A stretch of 64,000 nucleotides of DNA from Bifidobacterium ruminantium DSM 6489 (GCF_000770925.1 NZ_JDTK01000006.1:1-64000); one strand, 5' to 3'; shown: positions 49,803 through 60,507, counted from the stretch's first letter. The notes: generated from the letters alone by a model not told the origin. Made by a program: numbers and translations.

Positions 49803-51362
49803 TCATTTGCCGATCCGTCCCTGATAATACTGGACTTCCTGAAGATCACCGTCCACGACGTCCTGGAAATGCCTGTCATGATTCAGAACGGCCTTGTTCC
49901 CCGTGCCATAGGCGTATCGATATCCCGATTCATGATATTTCAGATAATGTGTCGATTTCCTTTCCCCGGAGGAATCCTCGACCTCGGCTCCGGAAAGAAC
50001 ACCCTGTGACGTTCCGTCTTCCTTGTGAACCGAGCCCCTTATGGTGAGCCAGTTCTCGCGGCTGGGATTGGATGCCCCGTCGAGTGCCGCGACGCCTTCG
50101 TTGTCCATTTCGATGGCGGTGACCATGGTCTTTTCGGGAATGTCGAATTTTGCGATGGGGGATCCAAACGTGGCGATGTGCTGGATATCGTATTCGTTCT
50201 GCAGATCGGCAGCGGCCGCGGCCGCGATGATGCCTCCCTGCGAATGGCCTACAAGCTCCACGGGTTCATTCGGCTGGATTCCGGCTTGATCCATGGCCTC
50301 CCGAAGGAAGCGAAGACTCTCCGCGGCTCCGCGTTGCTGCTCGTCCGCACTCATCAGCTCGAAATTGGTGTACCAGTCCATGGGGGAGTCATGGTTGCCA
50401 TCCGTACCTGGAATGTTGATTCTCCAAGCGTATGCCCCATCGGCTTTGCGGTATTTGCAGAATGCGATGGTTCCGTACTCCAATCCGCTTTCACGGTCGC
50501 CGTTCAACGGTCCTTCCGACAGCCGGCGTTGGTCGGCTATGGCATCCTTTGTGCTTTTGCCGCCTTTGACCACATCGGTTTTCGGATAGACCCGGGTCAC
50601 CGTAAGGTTGTCCCCATGAGTCGCGTCATAGTACGGTATGAGCAGCCTGTTGATTTTTTTGAGGCCTCGGTTGACAGGTCCTCCAGTGAGATTGTCCGAT
50701 GTGAGGGATCCGGTATCGACAATAGGGAACAATCGGCCGGTGATCAGTTCCAGCGTGGATTTGAAATCCTTGGGCTGTTCGAGGAGGTTGAGCCTGGTCG
50801 CATGGCGCCCGATGAAGTCCACGAACGGTTCCTGCATCCATGCGGTGGATTCCACGAGATAGCACCAGTTGAGTTTCCCTTCTTTGACGAAACTGGTTTT
50901 CACCCCATTCAGCGCGCTGAGACCCAAGGCGATGCCGGCGGCTTGGGGAGCGGACACGAAGATCGTGCGCAGCACATTGTTCATGCCTCGTCTGCTGAGC
51001 TCCTCGGCACGTTCGTAGAGTGATTGGGCCTGGATGATGGCTTCCGATAATTCGGTGAGCTGAGAAGCCATGGTTTGCAGCGCTCTTGCATGGTCCTCGC
51101 ATCGTTCGAGCAGATGCCGGTATGGCAGATTGACATGATCCGACGCCATGCACAGCATCCCTCCTCCGTATAGCGTTCCCAGAATCGGTGCTATATAAGG
51201 ATGCGCCTTGAGCTCCATGCCCATGGCGGCGAACTCTTTTTGGGCGGAGCCGAGTTTGCGCGCTCCGTCACTTAGGCTCCGCGACGTGTTGAGATATTCC
51301 CTGTAATCGGCAGTGGAAAGTTTCTTTCCACCGATGATTCTTGCTGTCACTCGCTGGTTCAT
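49803..51362 (-). CDS. Alpha/beta hydrolase with WXG/LXG-like N-terminal region
   Basis: A 519-residue protein. The N-terminal ~140 residues are helical (about KLSTADYREYLNTSRSLSDGARKLG through LTELSEAIIQAQSLYERAEELSR), of WXG100/LXG type. The C-terminal ~300 residues contain a lipase-like alpha/beta-hydrolase core with nucleophile elbow GHSQGG (about 388-393), followed by HIATFGSPIAKFDIP and a late His (THYLKYH or NHDRH). There is no signal peptide, so a type VII secreted effector is a hypothesis. GGAGGG precedes ATG 51362, which overlaps the stop of the small WXG-like gene. Substrate is unknown. Confidence 0.75.
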   Translation of the reverse strand: MNQRVTARIIGGKKLSTADYREYLNTSRSLSDGARKLGSAQKEFAAMGMELKAHPYIAPILGTLYGGGMLCMASDHVNLPYRHLLERCEDHARALQTMASQLTELSEAIIQAQSLYERAEELSRRGMNNVLRTIFVSAPQAAGIALGLSALNGVKTSFVKEGKLNWCYLVESTAWMQEPFVDFIGRHATRLNLLEQPKDFKSTLELITGRLFPIVDTGSLTSDNLTGGPVNRGLKKINRLLIPYYDATHGDNLTVTRVYPKTDVVKGGKSTKDAIADQRRLSEGPLNGDRESGLEYGTIAFCKYRKADGAYAWRINIPGTDGNHDSPMDWYTNFELMSADEQQRGAAESLRFLREAMDQAGIQPNEPVELVGHSQGGIIAAAAAADLQNEYDIQHIATFGSPIAKFDIPEKTMVTAIEMDNEGVAALDGASNPSRENWLTIRGSVHKEDGTSQGVLSGAEVEDSSGERKSTHYLKYHESGYRYAYGTGNKAVLNHDRHFQDVVDGDLQEVQYYQGRIGK

Positions 51363-51574
51363 GCCGCACCCTCCGACCATAGGAGACGCGAGGTGGCAAG
51401 TATGCCGTCGCGCAACAGCGCTGATTGCCTGGCGATGCGGTTGAGCCGGTCTCGATATTCCTCGGCTGCCTCTCCCGTCCAGTCGGGAAGCTGGCCGGAC
51501 GCAGTCGAGGCGTCGATGTCATCAAGACGGCGCAGTGCTGCGGTGAGCCTGGCATTGATCAACGTCTGGCTCAC
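51359..51574 (-). CDS. Small WXG100-like protein
   Basis: A 71-residue protein from GTG 51574, which has GGAG 5 bases upstream; an ATG at 51682 would give 107 residues with a non-helical, poorly supported leader. The motif DWTGEAAEEYRDRLNRIARQ (about 31-50) matches the WxG-type turn of ESAT-6-like helical hairpins. Its stop overlaps the start of the hydrolase (ATGA), as a small-partner/effector pair would. Immunity or chaperone roles cannot be told apart. Confidence 0.6.
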   Translation of the reverse strand: MSQTLINARLTAALRRLDDIDASTASGQLPDWTGEAAEEYRDRLNRIARQSALLRDGILATSRLLWSEGAA

Positions 51575-51756
51575 CTTGACTCCGAGTCTGCAGCGGCATG
51601 GGTCTCCTGGCTGCGATGCGGAGGTGCTCGGTATTCCGTTTTCCGGAATTGTGTTCGATAAGAATGCGTTTGGAATGTTCATGACGCCATTGGAACATGT
51701 CCCGCGTCATTGTCGCCGCGTGTGCGTGGCCTGTGGTCGGAGAACGTCAAAAAAAC

Positions 51757-51808
51757 ATGCTGTCGGCGTGTCGTCGTTGAAAAATCAACGACGACACGCC
51801 GACAGCAT
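51757..51808 (-). terminator. Terminator of the VWA/MoxR operon
   Basis: A perfect 24 bp inverted repeat with a 4-base loop (arms beginning ATGCTGTCGGCGTGTCGTC), followed on the minus strand by a run of T. It lies 30 bases after the last gene. Confidence 0.95.
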
Positions 51809-51837
51809 GGTGGATAACTTTGGCTGCGGAACCCCTC

Positions 51838-52407
51838 TTACCAGGGTTTGGTCTGCGATGACGACTTGTCCGTGTTCTGGTTCGCGGCGGAGCCGTTCGT
51901 GCTCGAATCGGATTGCGTGGATTGGGTGTTTTGCTTCAGCAATTCCTCCACTTTTTCACGTTGCGCGTCGGTGAGCCTGGTGTCTTTCTTCGATTCCGAT
52001 CCGTTTGTCTGCCGTGCGTCGGCATTCGCGTTCGTATCGGAATCGGATTGATCATCCTTGCCCGATTTGGCTTTTTCGATGATGGTTTTGGTGAGCTGGT
52101 CGGAGACACGGCTGTTATGGTCGATCGATTCTCGTAGCTGGGGTAGCAGTAGTGCCCGCATCTCGCCGGCATCGTCGAATTGGGCGTCCGTCTGTTGTTG
52201 CCGAACGCGCAGTTTGTCCCAATCGACATTGTTCTGTTTGCTGGTTTTGATGTTCTCCTGTAAGGAACGCGTGGCATGGTTGTAATTGCCGTTGGCGGCG
52301 AGGTTTACCACGGCCAGCAGCGCAACCATGCCCAGCAGCACGGCCAGAACGATCAATGCGACGCGCGTGGGCAATGAAGCGCGTGTTCTTTTCAGTTTCC
52401 CGCTCAC
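51838..52407 (-). CDS. Membrane-anchored protein of unknown function
   Basis: A 189-residue protein starting at GTG 52407, with AAGGAGG 5 bases upstream; this start overlaps the VWA stop (GTGA). One transmembrane helix (VALIVLAVLLGMVALLAVV, about 17-35) is followed by a polar region (QLTKTIIEKAKSGKDDQ) and a Ser/Thr/Asn/Gln-rich, probably disordered tail ending SSSQTKPW. Likely an extracytoplasmic partner of the VWA proteins. No family recognised. Confidence 0.65.
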   Translation of the reverse strand: MSGKLKRTRASLPTRVALIVLAVLLGMVALLAVVNLAANGNYNHATRSLQENIKTSKQNNVDWDKLRVRQQQTDAQFDDAGEMRALLLPQLRESIDHNSRVSDQLTKTIIEKAKSGKDDQSDSDTNANADARQTNGSESKKDTRLTDAQREKVEELLKQNTQSTQSDSSTNGSAANQNTDKSSSQTKPW

Positions 52408-53423
52408 AACAGCCTCCTTGACTGCGCCAGCCATGCTCCCAGTTCGCAGGCGAGCAGCAGGCCGGCCGCAATGGCCAAAGGCCACACGACAGCCACCGTT
52501 CTGGTGCGATGCTTGTTCGTGCGTGTGACGCGCCACTTGTCGGACGTCTCTTTGGAAACGCCGTCCCGCATGGTGTGGGAGCCGTCCAGTACCAGCGCGG
52601 TGCCGCTCAGCTCGTCGGCGATGGTTTTCATCGTCTCTGTATTCATGCGCGATATGCCAGGCTGTCCGGTATCCGGGTCGGTCACCCATTGGCCTTCCGC
52701 GTCGTCGACGCCATCCACGGACAATGGGACATTGCCGCCTTGCTCGCTGCCTACAGCCACGGTGAACGCGTCGGACAGGTATCGGCGCAGCGACGAGAAC
52801 GTGCGTCGCGTCTTCGTCGCGGTCTGCTCGCCGTCGGAAACCAGGTACAGCACGATCGCATCATCCGGATGCTGCTCGTGAATGGACTTGCATGTCAGCA
52901 ACAAACGGTCGATCGGGACATCCAGCGTCGAACCCGCGGATACGGAGGTCGCCTCTGGGGCGAGTGTATCCGCCCAGTTGCCGATTGCGTTCGAATCCGG
53001 GGTCAGCGGCACATCCAATGTGCTGGAGGCTCCGAACCGCACGGCGGCGAAACTGGAATTCGGGTAAAGGCCGGTGATGTCCTTCACGGCCTGTTTGGCC
53101 GCGTCGAGACGGCTGATCTGCTCGTCGGAGCCGTACTGCGCATCCTTGACCGCCATGGATCCAGTCACGTCGACGGCCACCACCACATCGGTGGCATTCA
53201 CCGCCCGGCTGTTCGTTTCGGCCACCATGCTGGGTGTCAGCGCCATGACGGCGACCAGCGCGCATAGCAGCACCCGGCGGACGCATGCCCAGATGGTTTC
53301 GTCGCTATCCGTACACCGCCTGACGTGCAGCACGATCTGCGTGACGGCGCATGCCAGCATGACCAAGGCGATGGCGGCGCCGGCCGGCCATCCCAAAGCA
53401 GGGGAGAGCGTCAGATGGTTCAT
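52404..53423 (-). CDS. VWA-domain protein
   Basis: A 339-residue membrane protein. Hydrophobic segments lie at about 12-32 and 49-66 and at the C terminus (VVWPLAIAAGLLLACELGAWLA). Between them sits a von Willebrand A domain with MIDAS motif VAVDVTGSMAVKD (about 83-95), and the second metal region DDAIVLYLVSDGEQT. ATG 53423 overlaps the preceding stop and has GGAGG upstream. MoxR-associated VWA proteins usually help metal insertion or folding of partners; the target is unknown. Confidence 0.85.
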   Translation of the reverse strand: MNHLTLSPALGWPAGAAIALVMLACAVTQIVLHVRRCTDSDETIWACVRRVLLCALVAVMALTPSMVAETNSRAVNATDVVVAVDVTGSMAVKDAQYGSDEQISRLDAAKQAVKDITGLYPNSSFAAVRFGASSTLDVPLTPDSNAIGNWADTLAPEATSVSAGSTLDVPIDRLLLTCKSIHEQHPDDAIVLYLVSDGEQTATKTRRTFSSLRRYLSDAFTVAVGSEQGGNVPLSVDGVDDAEGQWVTDPDTGQPGISRMNTETMKTIADELSGTALVLDGSHTMRDGVSKETSDKWRVTRTNKHRTRTVAVVWPLAIAAGLLLACELGAWLAQSRRLL

Positions 53424-54484
53424 CGTCTCAACCTCCAAGTCAATGCCAGCCAGACCACCAGAACGATGGCCAATGCAAGCGTCCACCATCCCGGAGCGTC
53501 CGTTATCGCGGCCTTGTTCCTCGCCTGGCTTTCATGGTTTCTGCGCGATTCGATCTCCTTGACCAGAGAGGAGACGGAAGCGCCGTCAGATTGGGTGAGG
53601 AACACTCCGTGGCGTGTCTCGATGGCGGATTTGAAATCCTTGGTGGTCTGGTCGGATTCGCTTTGCTTCGGTCCAGAGAACAGTCCGTCCACGGAGATTT
53701 TCGCCTGACTGGTTAGATCCAGCGCCTCGGTGAGTGTGTACGTCGGCTTTCCGGAAACGACGTTGTCGGTGGCGAGCACGATTGATGCCGCACGTTGACG
53801 GTCGGTGTTTGTCGCATCGGCGTTCCCGTAGGCGAATCCAGGAAGCATGGCCGCGCAGCTCACCACGCCGTCGCCGATCAGCGAAGTGGATTCCTTGCGG
53901 TTCTGCGTGCCTTCCAGCCAATCGGAGAGCGCCTGATAGTCGCTTTCCTTCATTTTGTCGATGTCATCTTGCGATTCGACGCCTTTGAGGATGTCGCTTG
54001 CTTTGTCAAGCTGCTTGGACACCAGATCGTAATCGTCGGTCAGCGGAAAGACAGTGCGCGATGTCGAATTGAAGATGCTCAGCCCGATTCGTTCGCCTTT
54101 GAAATTGTCCACAAGCCTGCGATAGGTGTCGATGACCTCGCGGTCGTAGGGAAGCGTCGAGCCGGAAACATCCAGACACAGCACGATGTCGCGGCTCGAG
54201 GCCTTCTCCTCGCTTTCGTCGACGGTGCCGGGGCGTGCCGTCAGCGCGATGGTGAGCATCAGCGCGATCGCCAGCATGACCGCCGCCAGCCGGGATAGAA
54301 TCCGCCATTGTCGGAAAAGCCTCGACGCCGATTCAGTATTGAGATCGTCGTCCAGGCTGAAGGTGCGGGCATGATTGTCATCGTCCGTACGGCGCGACGC
54401 GCACGCCACTATGATCGCGACGATGATGATTGCCGCGATCATAGTGGCCAAAGCGGCCCAAGGCCATTGCCATGTCAGTTGCAT
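53420..54484 (-). CDS. VWA-domain protein (BatA-like)
   Basis: A 354-residue membrane protein. Two N-terminal TM segments (about 10-30, 65-85), then a VWA domain with MIDAS DIVLCLDVSGSTLPYDRE (about 98-115) and a Thr/Asp metal site SLIGDGVVSC. A C-terminal TM segment (ALAIVLVVWLALTW) is last. ATG 54484 overlaps the TAA of the previous gene (TAATG). Paralogous to the next gene; the pair resembles BatA/BatB of MoxR systems. Confidence 0.85.
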   Translation of the reverse strand: MQLTWQWPWAALATMIAAIIIVAIIVACASRRTDDDNHARTFSLDDDLNTESASRLFRQWRILSRLAAVMLAIALMLTIALTARPGTVDESEEKASSRDIVLCLDVSGSTLPYDREVIDTYRRLVDNFKGERIGLSIFNSTSRTVFPLTDDYDLVSKQLDKASDILKGVESQDDIDKMKESDYQALSDWLEGTQNRKESTSLIGDGVVSCAAMLPGFAYGNADATNTDRQRAASIVLATDNVVSGKPTYTLTEALDLTSQAKISVDGLFSGPKQSESDQTTKDFKSAIETRHGVFLTQSDGASVSSLVKEIESRRNHESQARNKAAITDAPGWWTLALAIVLVVWLALTWRLRR

Positions 54485-55005
54485 TACCGCCACCTTTCCA
54501 CAAGATGGACCACCCATTCGCCGGCCTGCTCGACGGTGGCGTCCTTGGCGATGCGGTTATGCTCGGCGTCCGCGAATTCCGGAGGATAGAACGCCTCGAT
54601 GGTCTGCCTAAGCAACGTGAGATTCTGTTGGTTGCCGGTGGTCCGCGGCATCGCCTCGATGTCGGTAAGCGTCTGGTTGCTCATGTCAGTTCCGGTCGCG
54701 GAGGACACGAAATCCCTGACCGTCGCAGCCAGCAGCGCGAAGGCCTCCTCGCGTTCCAGCTCTCCGGCGGCGTGACGCGAGACGATATCCTCGATGCGCT
54801 GATGCCACACGGATTTCTCGGCAGGCGCGTGGCGTCCGCGATCGTCGTTCCTAGATGGTCTTGAGCTTGGTCTGGACAGCCACACTGTAAGTGCGATCAG
54901 GATGACGATGCCCAGCAGACAGGCCACGATGGTGGCGACCAGACCGTTTTCGAAATGAATCTGCCCTCTGACGGTGAGATCTTCTTCGGCAAGGAGGAAC
55001 GTCAT
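54484..55005 (-). CDS. Single-TM hypothetical protein of the MoxR operon
   Basis: A 173-residue protein. One TM helix near residues 23-44 (VATIVACLLGIVILIALTVWL) is followed by a basic, proline-rich linker and a helical cytoplasmic domain (HQRIEDIVSRHAAGELEREEAFALLAATVRDFVS, then AEHNRIAKDATVEQAGEWVVHLV). Position and layout resemble the DUF4381-like gene of MoxR clusters, but this is not proved. It overlaps the DUF58 gene by 4 bases. Confidence 0.65.
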   Translation of the reverse strand: MTFLLAEEDLTVRGQIHFENGLVATIVACLLGIVILIALTVWLSRPSSRPSRNDDRGRHAPAEKSVWHQRIEDIVSRHAAGELEREEAFALLAATVRDFVSSATGTDMSNQTLTDIEAMPRTTGNQQNLTLLRQTIEAFYPPEFADAEHNRIAKDATVEQAGEWVVHLVERWR

Positions 55006-55955
55006 GCCTTGACTCCCGGATTCGAAGTGGATGGGATACCCGGCTGGTAACGCGTGGACCGTGCCACGGAGACAGAAACCATGTGCACGAATTCATGGAA
55101 CATGCGCTCGCTGGAATCGGAACGGATGACCGTCGATCCGCAACGGTTCAACTCATGTCTGATGGCCGCAGCCAGATATTCGCGGTGCGTGCGTACCTGG
55201 CCCGCCGTCCGCGCGTTGCGCAGGAAAGCGGGGACGTGTCGTCCATTTCGTCCATCGACCACCACGTCGGCGTGACCGGTGTCGAAGGGATTGATGGTGG
55301 CCACGTCGATAAGCACCATCGGATGTGTTCTCGCGATGGCCCTGATATCGCGCAGATGGCGTTCCTCCAGCGCATGCTCCTCGGTGGCGAGCACGATCAG
55401 CGCGTCCCTGTCTCGGATGCTTCGCGCGTATTCCAACAGCGCGTCGATGTTGCGCGGCCTGTTCCAGTCGCGTCGCAGTGCGGTGTCCAGAGTCCGTTCG
55501 AATTGAGCCAATCCGCCATTGAACGGCACGCGGGTTATGGCCGAGCTGTCGCCGAATACGATGGACACCTCGTCGCTGCGGCGCAGGCTGAGAGCGGCGA
55601 ACATGCACAACGCGTTCGCCGCTACTTGGTACGCCTGCTCCCCGGACGGACATGTCGCGGTCATTTCCTGGCCGATGTCGAGCAGAAGCCATGCCTTCGA
55701 CGTCGATGGACGCTCGCGCAGCACCACCATCGGACGACCCACGCGGGCGCTGGTCTTCCAATCGATGCGCTTGGCCTCGTCACCGGGCTCATAAGCGTGG
55801 ATGTCCATGACGTCATCCGAGCCGAAACGTCTGTTCGACGCATGCGCGCCCTCGAGGACACCAAGTGCCTTGCGTACCGTGGGCAGGCTCATCATGGTTC
55901 CAAGCGTTTCGATTTTCCTGCGGATCGGATCGTCGGAACGGGTCTGGCCGATCAT
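55002..55955 (-). CDS. DUF58-domain protein
   Basis: A 317-residue protein with the DUF58 signature YEPGDEAKRIDWKTSARVGRPMVVLRERP (about 55-83), and a VWA-like fold after it (AWLLLDIGQEMTA...). DUF58 proteins typically pair with a MoxR ATPase. It starts by overlapping the MoxR stop (ATGA) and overlaps the next gene by 4 bases, so production is coupled. Confidence 0.9.
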   Translation of the reverse strand: MIGQTRSDDPIRRKIETLGTMMSLPTVRKALGVLEGAHASNRRFGSDDVMDIHAYEPGDEAKRIDWKTSARVGRPMVVLRERPSTSKAWLLLDIGQEMTATCPSGEQAYQVAANALCMFAALSLRRSDEVSIVFGDSSAITRVPFNGGLAQFERTLDTALRRDWNRPRNIDALLEYARSIRDRDALIVLATEEHALEERHLRDIRAIARTHPMVLIDVATINPFDTGHADVVVDGRNGRHVPAFLRNARTAGQVRTHREYLAAAIRHELNRCGSTVIRSDSSERMFHEFVHMVSVSVARSTRYQPGIPSTSNPGVKA

Positions 55956-57019
55956 GGAACGGGGACCGCCTGAACGATTGAATCCACGACCTGGTCGCTG
56001 GTGACGCCATCGGCGAGCGCCTCGAACGTCAGCAGAACACGATGTCGCAGCACCTCGTGGATGAAGGCTTTCACGTCTTCCGGGATGACGTAATCGCGTC
56101 CCTGCAACAGAGCATTGGCCTGTCCGATGCGGATCAGTGCGATGGACGCGCGTGGCGAGGCTCCGAGACGGACCAGGGAGGACAGCCCCTGCACTGGCTT
56201 GGTGCCGGCTCCTCGGGACGTGGCCGCGATATCGACGGCATATTGCATGATCGCGTCGGACACGTGTACACGGCGTGCCGCGGAGCGCAGGAACTCGACG
56301 TCATTGATGGAGACGGGGGTGCCGGTCAGGGCGTTCTGATCCACGGTGTCGTAGCCGCGGTGGGTGAGCATGGCGAGCATGCGCTGTTCCTCTTGGGGCG
56401 TCGGATAGGTAAGCACGGCCTTCATCATGAAACGGTCCATCTGCGCTTCGGGAAGATTGAAGATGCCTTCCTCCTCGATTGGATTCTGCGTGGCGATGAC
56501 CATGAACGGCTTCGGCAGCGCGATTCGTTGTCCTCCGATGGTGGTGGCACCTTCCGCCATGGCTTCGAGCATGGCGGACTGGGTTTTCGCGTTGGATCGG
56601 TTGATTTCGTCCAGCAGCACGAAATTGGCGTGGATCGGTCCGATCTGCGTGGAGAACTTCTGTGTGGCGAAGTCGAAGACCTGCGTGCCGATCAGGTCGG
56701 AAGGCATCAGGTCGGGCGTGCACTGCACTCGTTTAAACGAGCCTGACACGGAGGTGGCCAGCGTCTGTGCGGCGGTGGTCTTGGCTAGACCGGGAACCGA
56801 TTCGATGAGAATATGGCCTCCCGCCACCAAAGTGATGATCAGGGATTCGCGAAGATTGTCCTGTCCGACCAAGGTTTGCGCGAAACGACCGCGGATCTGC
56901 GATCCTATGTTCCTTGCGCGCGCGATGTCTTCGGATGACAAGGTGCTTGGTTTCGCGGTCGCTGGCATCGGGATGGGTGCTGGGACCGGAGTCGGTTTTT
57001 TAGGAGGGAATAAAGCCAT
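55952..57019 (-). CDS. MoxR-family AAA ATPase
   Basis: A 355-residue chaperone-like ATPase. Walker A-type ESVPGLAKTTAAQ (about 75-87), Walker B FVLLDEINRSNAKTQSAMLEAM (about 131-152), sensor 1 VIATQNPIEEEGIFNLPEAQMDRF and the sensor 2 C-terminal domain SLVRLGASPRASIALIR are in order. The N-terminal ~25 residues are Pro-rich. It begins 10 bases after the ung stop. With DUF58 and VWA proteins it forms a classical MoxR system. Confidence 0.93.
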   Translation of the reverse strand: MALFPPKKPTPVPAPIPMPATAKPSTLSSEDIARARNIGSQIRGRFAQTLVGQDNLRESLIITLVAGGHILIESVPGLAKTTAAQTLATSVSGSFKRVQCTPDLMPSDLIGTQVFDFATQKFSTQIGPIHANFVLLDEINRSNAKTQSAMLEAMAEGATTIGGQRIALPKPFMVIATQNPIEEEGIFNLPEAQMDRFMMKAVLTYPTPQEEQRMLAMLTHRGYDTVDQNALTGTPVSINDVEFLRSAARRVHVSDAIMQYAVDIAATSRGAGTKPVQGLSSLVRLGASPRASIALIRIGQANALLQGRDYVIPEDVKAFIHEVLRHRVLLTFEALADGVTSDQVVDSIVQAVPVP

Positions 57020-57029
57020 GAGTGTTACT

Positions 57030-57743
57030 TTACCGGGTCAAGCTGACGGGAAGGGCCCAGTCCACCGGCGTCGCTCCGGCTTCGACGAGCGCTTGGTTGG
57101 CGCGGGAGAAGGGTTTGGAGCCGAAGAAGCCGTATCGTGCGGACATTGGACTGGGATGCGGTGATTTGATGATGAACGCGTTGGTCAGCAGTGGCTCTAG
57201 CGTCTGGGCCTTGCGCCCCCACAGGATGGCGACCAAAGGTTTGATGCTGCCGTCGGGATCGCGGCGGTTGTTCAACGCGGTGATGGCCGCGTCGGTGACC
57301 TCTTCCCATCCTTTGCCCTGATGGCTGCCCGGTTTGCCTGGCTCGACTGTCAGGCATCTGTTGAGCAGCATAACGCCCTGCCTTGTCCACGGCGTCAGAT
57401 CACCGTTGGCGGGCATGGGAACGCCCAGATCGTCGGTCAGCTCCGTATAGATGTTTGCCAGACTGCGCGGAATGGGTCTGACGTCTGGAGCCACGCAGAA
57501 GCTCAACCCCACCGGATGTCCAGGCGTTGGGTAGGGATCCTGTCCCACGATCAGCACCTTGATGCTGTCGAACGGGATGGTGAATGCCCGCAGAATGTTC
57601 TTGCTTGCCGGAAGATACCGTCGTCCCGCTGCGATTTCCGATCTCAGGAAATCGCCCATGTGATGCACTTGGGGCTCTACGTCGGCAAGGGCTTGCGCCC
57701 ATCCGGGCTCCACGAGGTCTTTCAATGGTTTGATATGGGTCAT
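57030..57743 (-). CDS. ung: Uracil-DNA glycosylase (family 1)
   Basis: A 237-residue repair enzyme that removes uracil from DNA. Water-activating loop [22 protein letters not shown] (about 63-84, Asp in GQDPY), the LLN motif in [13 protein letters not shown], and the HPSPMSA minor-groove loop (about 193) are all intact. It heads the minus-strand run that continues into moxR after 10 bases. Confidence 0.95.
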   Translation of the reverse strand: MTHIKPLKDLVEPGWAQALADVEPQVHHMGDFLRSEIAAGRRYLPASKNILRAFTIPFDSIKVLIVGQDPYPTPGHPVGLSFCVAPDVRPIPRSLANIYTELTDDLGVPMPANGDLTPWTRQGVMLLNRCLTVEPGKPGSHQGKGWEEVTDAAITALNNRRDPDGSIKPLVAILWGRKAQTLEPLLTNAFIIKSPHPSPMSARYGFFGSKPFSRANQALVEAGATPVDWALPVSLTR

Positions 57744-57833
57744 ATCGTCCTACTGTACGACGGGCGGTGCAGCCGGTCATGTCGATTTCCGTGGAACGGC
57801 GTATGTAAGCGGGTGCGGAATCGGCCATATCGA

Positions 57834-57863
57834 TTGTGGACTGACTGTACGGGTCGTTACACT
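57834..57863 (+). promoter_or_regulatory. Candidate promoter of the LytR_C-domain gene
   Basis: TTGTGG (57834-57839) and TACACT (57858-57863) are 18 bases apart, 36 bases before ATG 57899. Moderate sigma-A-like match. Confidence 0.35.
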
Positions 57864-57898
57864 GGGTGGTACAAGCGCAAGAAATGAGGTTGCAGAAA

Positions 57899-58573
57899 AT
57901 GGCTAAACAGGGCAAGGAGACCTACGAATCCTACGCCAAGGATATGTTCGACAATCCTCCGGCCGGGCCGATGGGCGTGCATCGTGGCGCGCGTTCCGCG
58001 GCGTCCCGAGCCATGCCGTATGTGATTGTCGTCATCGTGTCTTTGCTTGCGGGTCTGTTGTTCTGGGGAATCTACTCGGGGGAGGCCGGCAACCTGAAGA
58101 TGCCTTGGGCCGCCAAGGAGAGTTCCTCCACGTCCTCCGCCAGCACGGGCAAGAAGTCGGAGGGCAAGTCCGAGGCGGCGAGCGGAGATACGGACAAGAA
58201 CAAGAACCAGACTTCCGACTCGTCCAATGCACAGTCGGGCGATGCCACGGACTCCGATCAGAATGACGGTCAGAACTCCGATCAGGATACTGATACGAAC
58301 CAGAGCGTGAATCTGAGCACGCAGATTCGTGTGGTGAATGCCACCAATATCACCGGTTACGCCAAGAGCAAGGCGGATGCCTTGACGCAGGCCGGATATA
58401 CCAGCGTAACCGCCGACAACCCGACGGGCAATGTCCCCAGCCAGACCGTTGTCTGGTATCAGAATGAAGCTGACAAGGCCACTGCGGAGAACGTTGCGCA
58501 GACGCTGAACATCGCCAACGTCGAACAGTCGAGCACGTTGACCACTCCTATCGTTGTGGTGCTGCTGAACTGA
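57899..58573 (+). CDS. LytR_C-domain membrane protein
   Basis: A 224-residue protein with one TM helix (AMPYVIVVIVSLLAGLLFWGIY, about 38-59), a long Ser/Asp/Gln/Asn-rich linker to ~140, and a C-terminal LytR_C (CpsA_C-type) domain IRVVNATNITGYAKSKADALTQAGYTSVTADN. No LCP catalytic domain is present, so it is not a ligase by itself. It is probably anchored and extracytoplasmic, with an envelope role. AATGAGG lies upstream of ATG 57899 but somewhat far. Confidence 0.8.
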   Translation: MAKQGKETYESYAKDMFDNPPAGPMGVHRGARSAASRAMPYVIVVIVSLLAGLLFWGIYSGEAGNLKMPWAAKESSSTSSASTGKKSEGKSEAASGDTDKNKNQTSDSSNAQSGDATDSDQNDGQNSDQDTDTNQSVNLSTQIRVVNATNITGYAKSKADALTQAGYTSVTADNPTGNVPSQTVVWYQNEADKATAENVAQTLNIANVEQSSTLTTPIVVVLLN

Positions 58574-58596
58574 AAAACGCCGCAGGGGTTTCTATG

Positions 58597-58634
58597 GGAG
58601 TCTCGCCTCGATGAGGGGGCGGGGCTCCTTTGTT
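58597..58634 (+). terminator. Terminator after the LytR_C gene
   Basis: GGAGTCTCGCC pairs with GGGCGGGGCTCC including two G-U pairs, and is followed by TTTGTTTT. Confidence 0.8.
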
Positions 58635-58712
58635 TTCCTAGGTATTTCAACGCCTGTCGATTATTTGGTCGGTGCTTCCATCTTGCTCACAGCGCAAAGA
58701 ACGTCATCGGGT

Positions 58713-58739
58713 TTGGCACTCTCGACGTGAGAGTGCTAA
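58713..58739 (+). promoter_or_regulatory. CIRCE operator 1 (HrcA site) of groEL
   Basis: TTGGCACTC-N9-GAGTGCTAA matches the CIRCE consensus (TTAGCACTC-N9-GAGTGCTAA) in 17 of 18 arm positions. Located 111-137 bases before groEL. Predicted heat-shock repression by HrcA. Confidence 0.95.
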
Positions 58740-58747
58740 TCTGCGAA

Positions 58748-58774
58748 TTAGCACTCGACGAGTGAGAGTGATAA
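58748..58774 (+). promoter_or_regulatory. CIRCE operator 2 (HrcA site) of groEL
   Basis: TTAGCACTC-N9-GAGTGATAA, one mismatch from the consensus. It is 9 bases after the first copy, so the promoter lies between or over tandem HrcA sites. Confidence 0.93.
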
Positions 58775-58822
58775 CCGGCAGCTGACGGCTGGTTCTGATT
58801 GTCGCTCCGAAGGTGGAAATAA

Positions 58823-60466
<1,644 letters not shown>

Positions 60467-60507
60467 TAGGCGATAGCCGGTAGTCTCTGTCCCTCGCGGA
60501 TAGGCAT

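Noticed and set aside
51732-51746. A 14-base sequence (TGTGGTCGGAGAAC) recurring near 63983
   Set aside because: Several such 14-mers are expected by chance in a 64 kb window.
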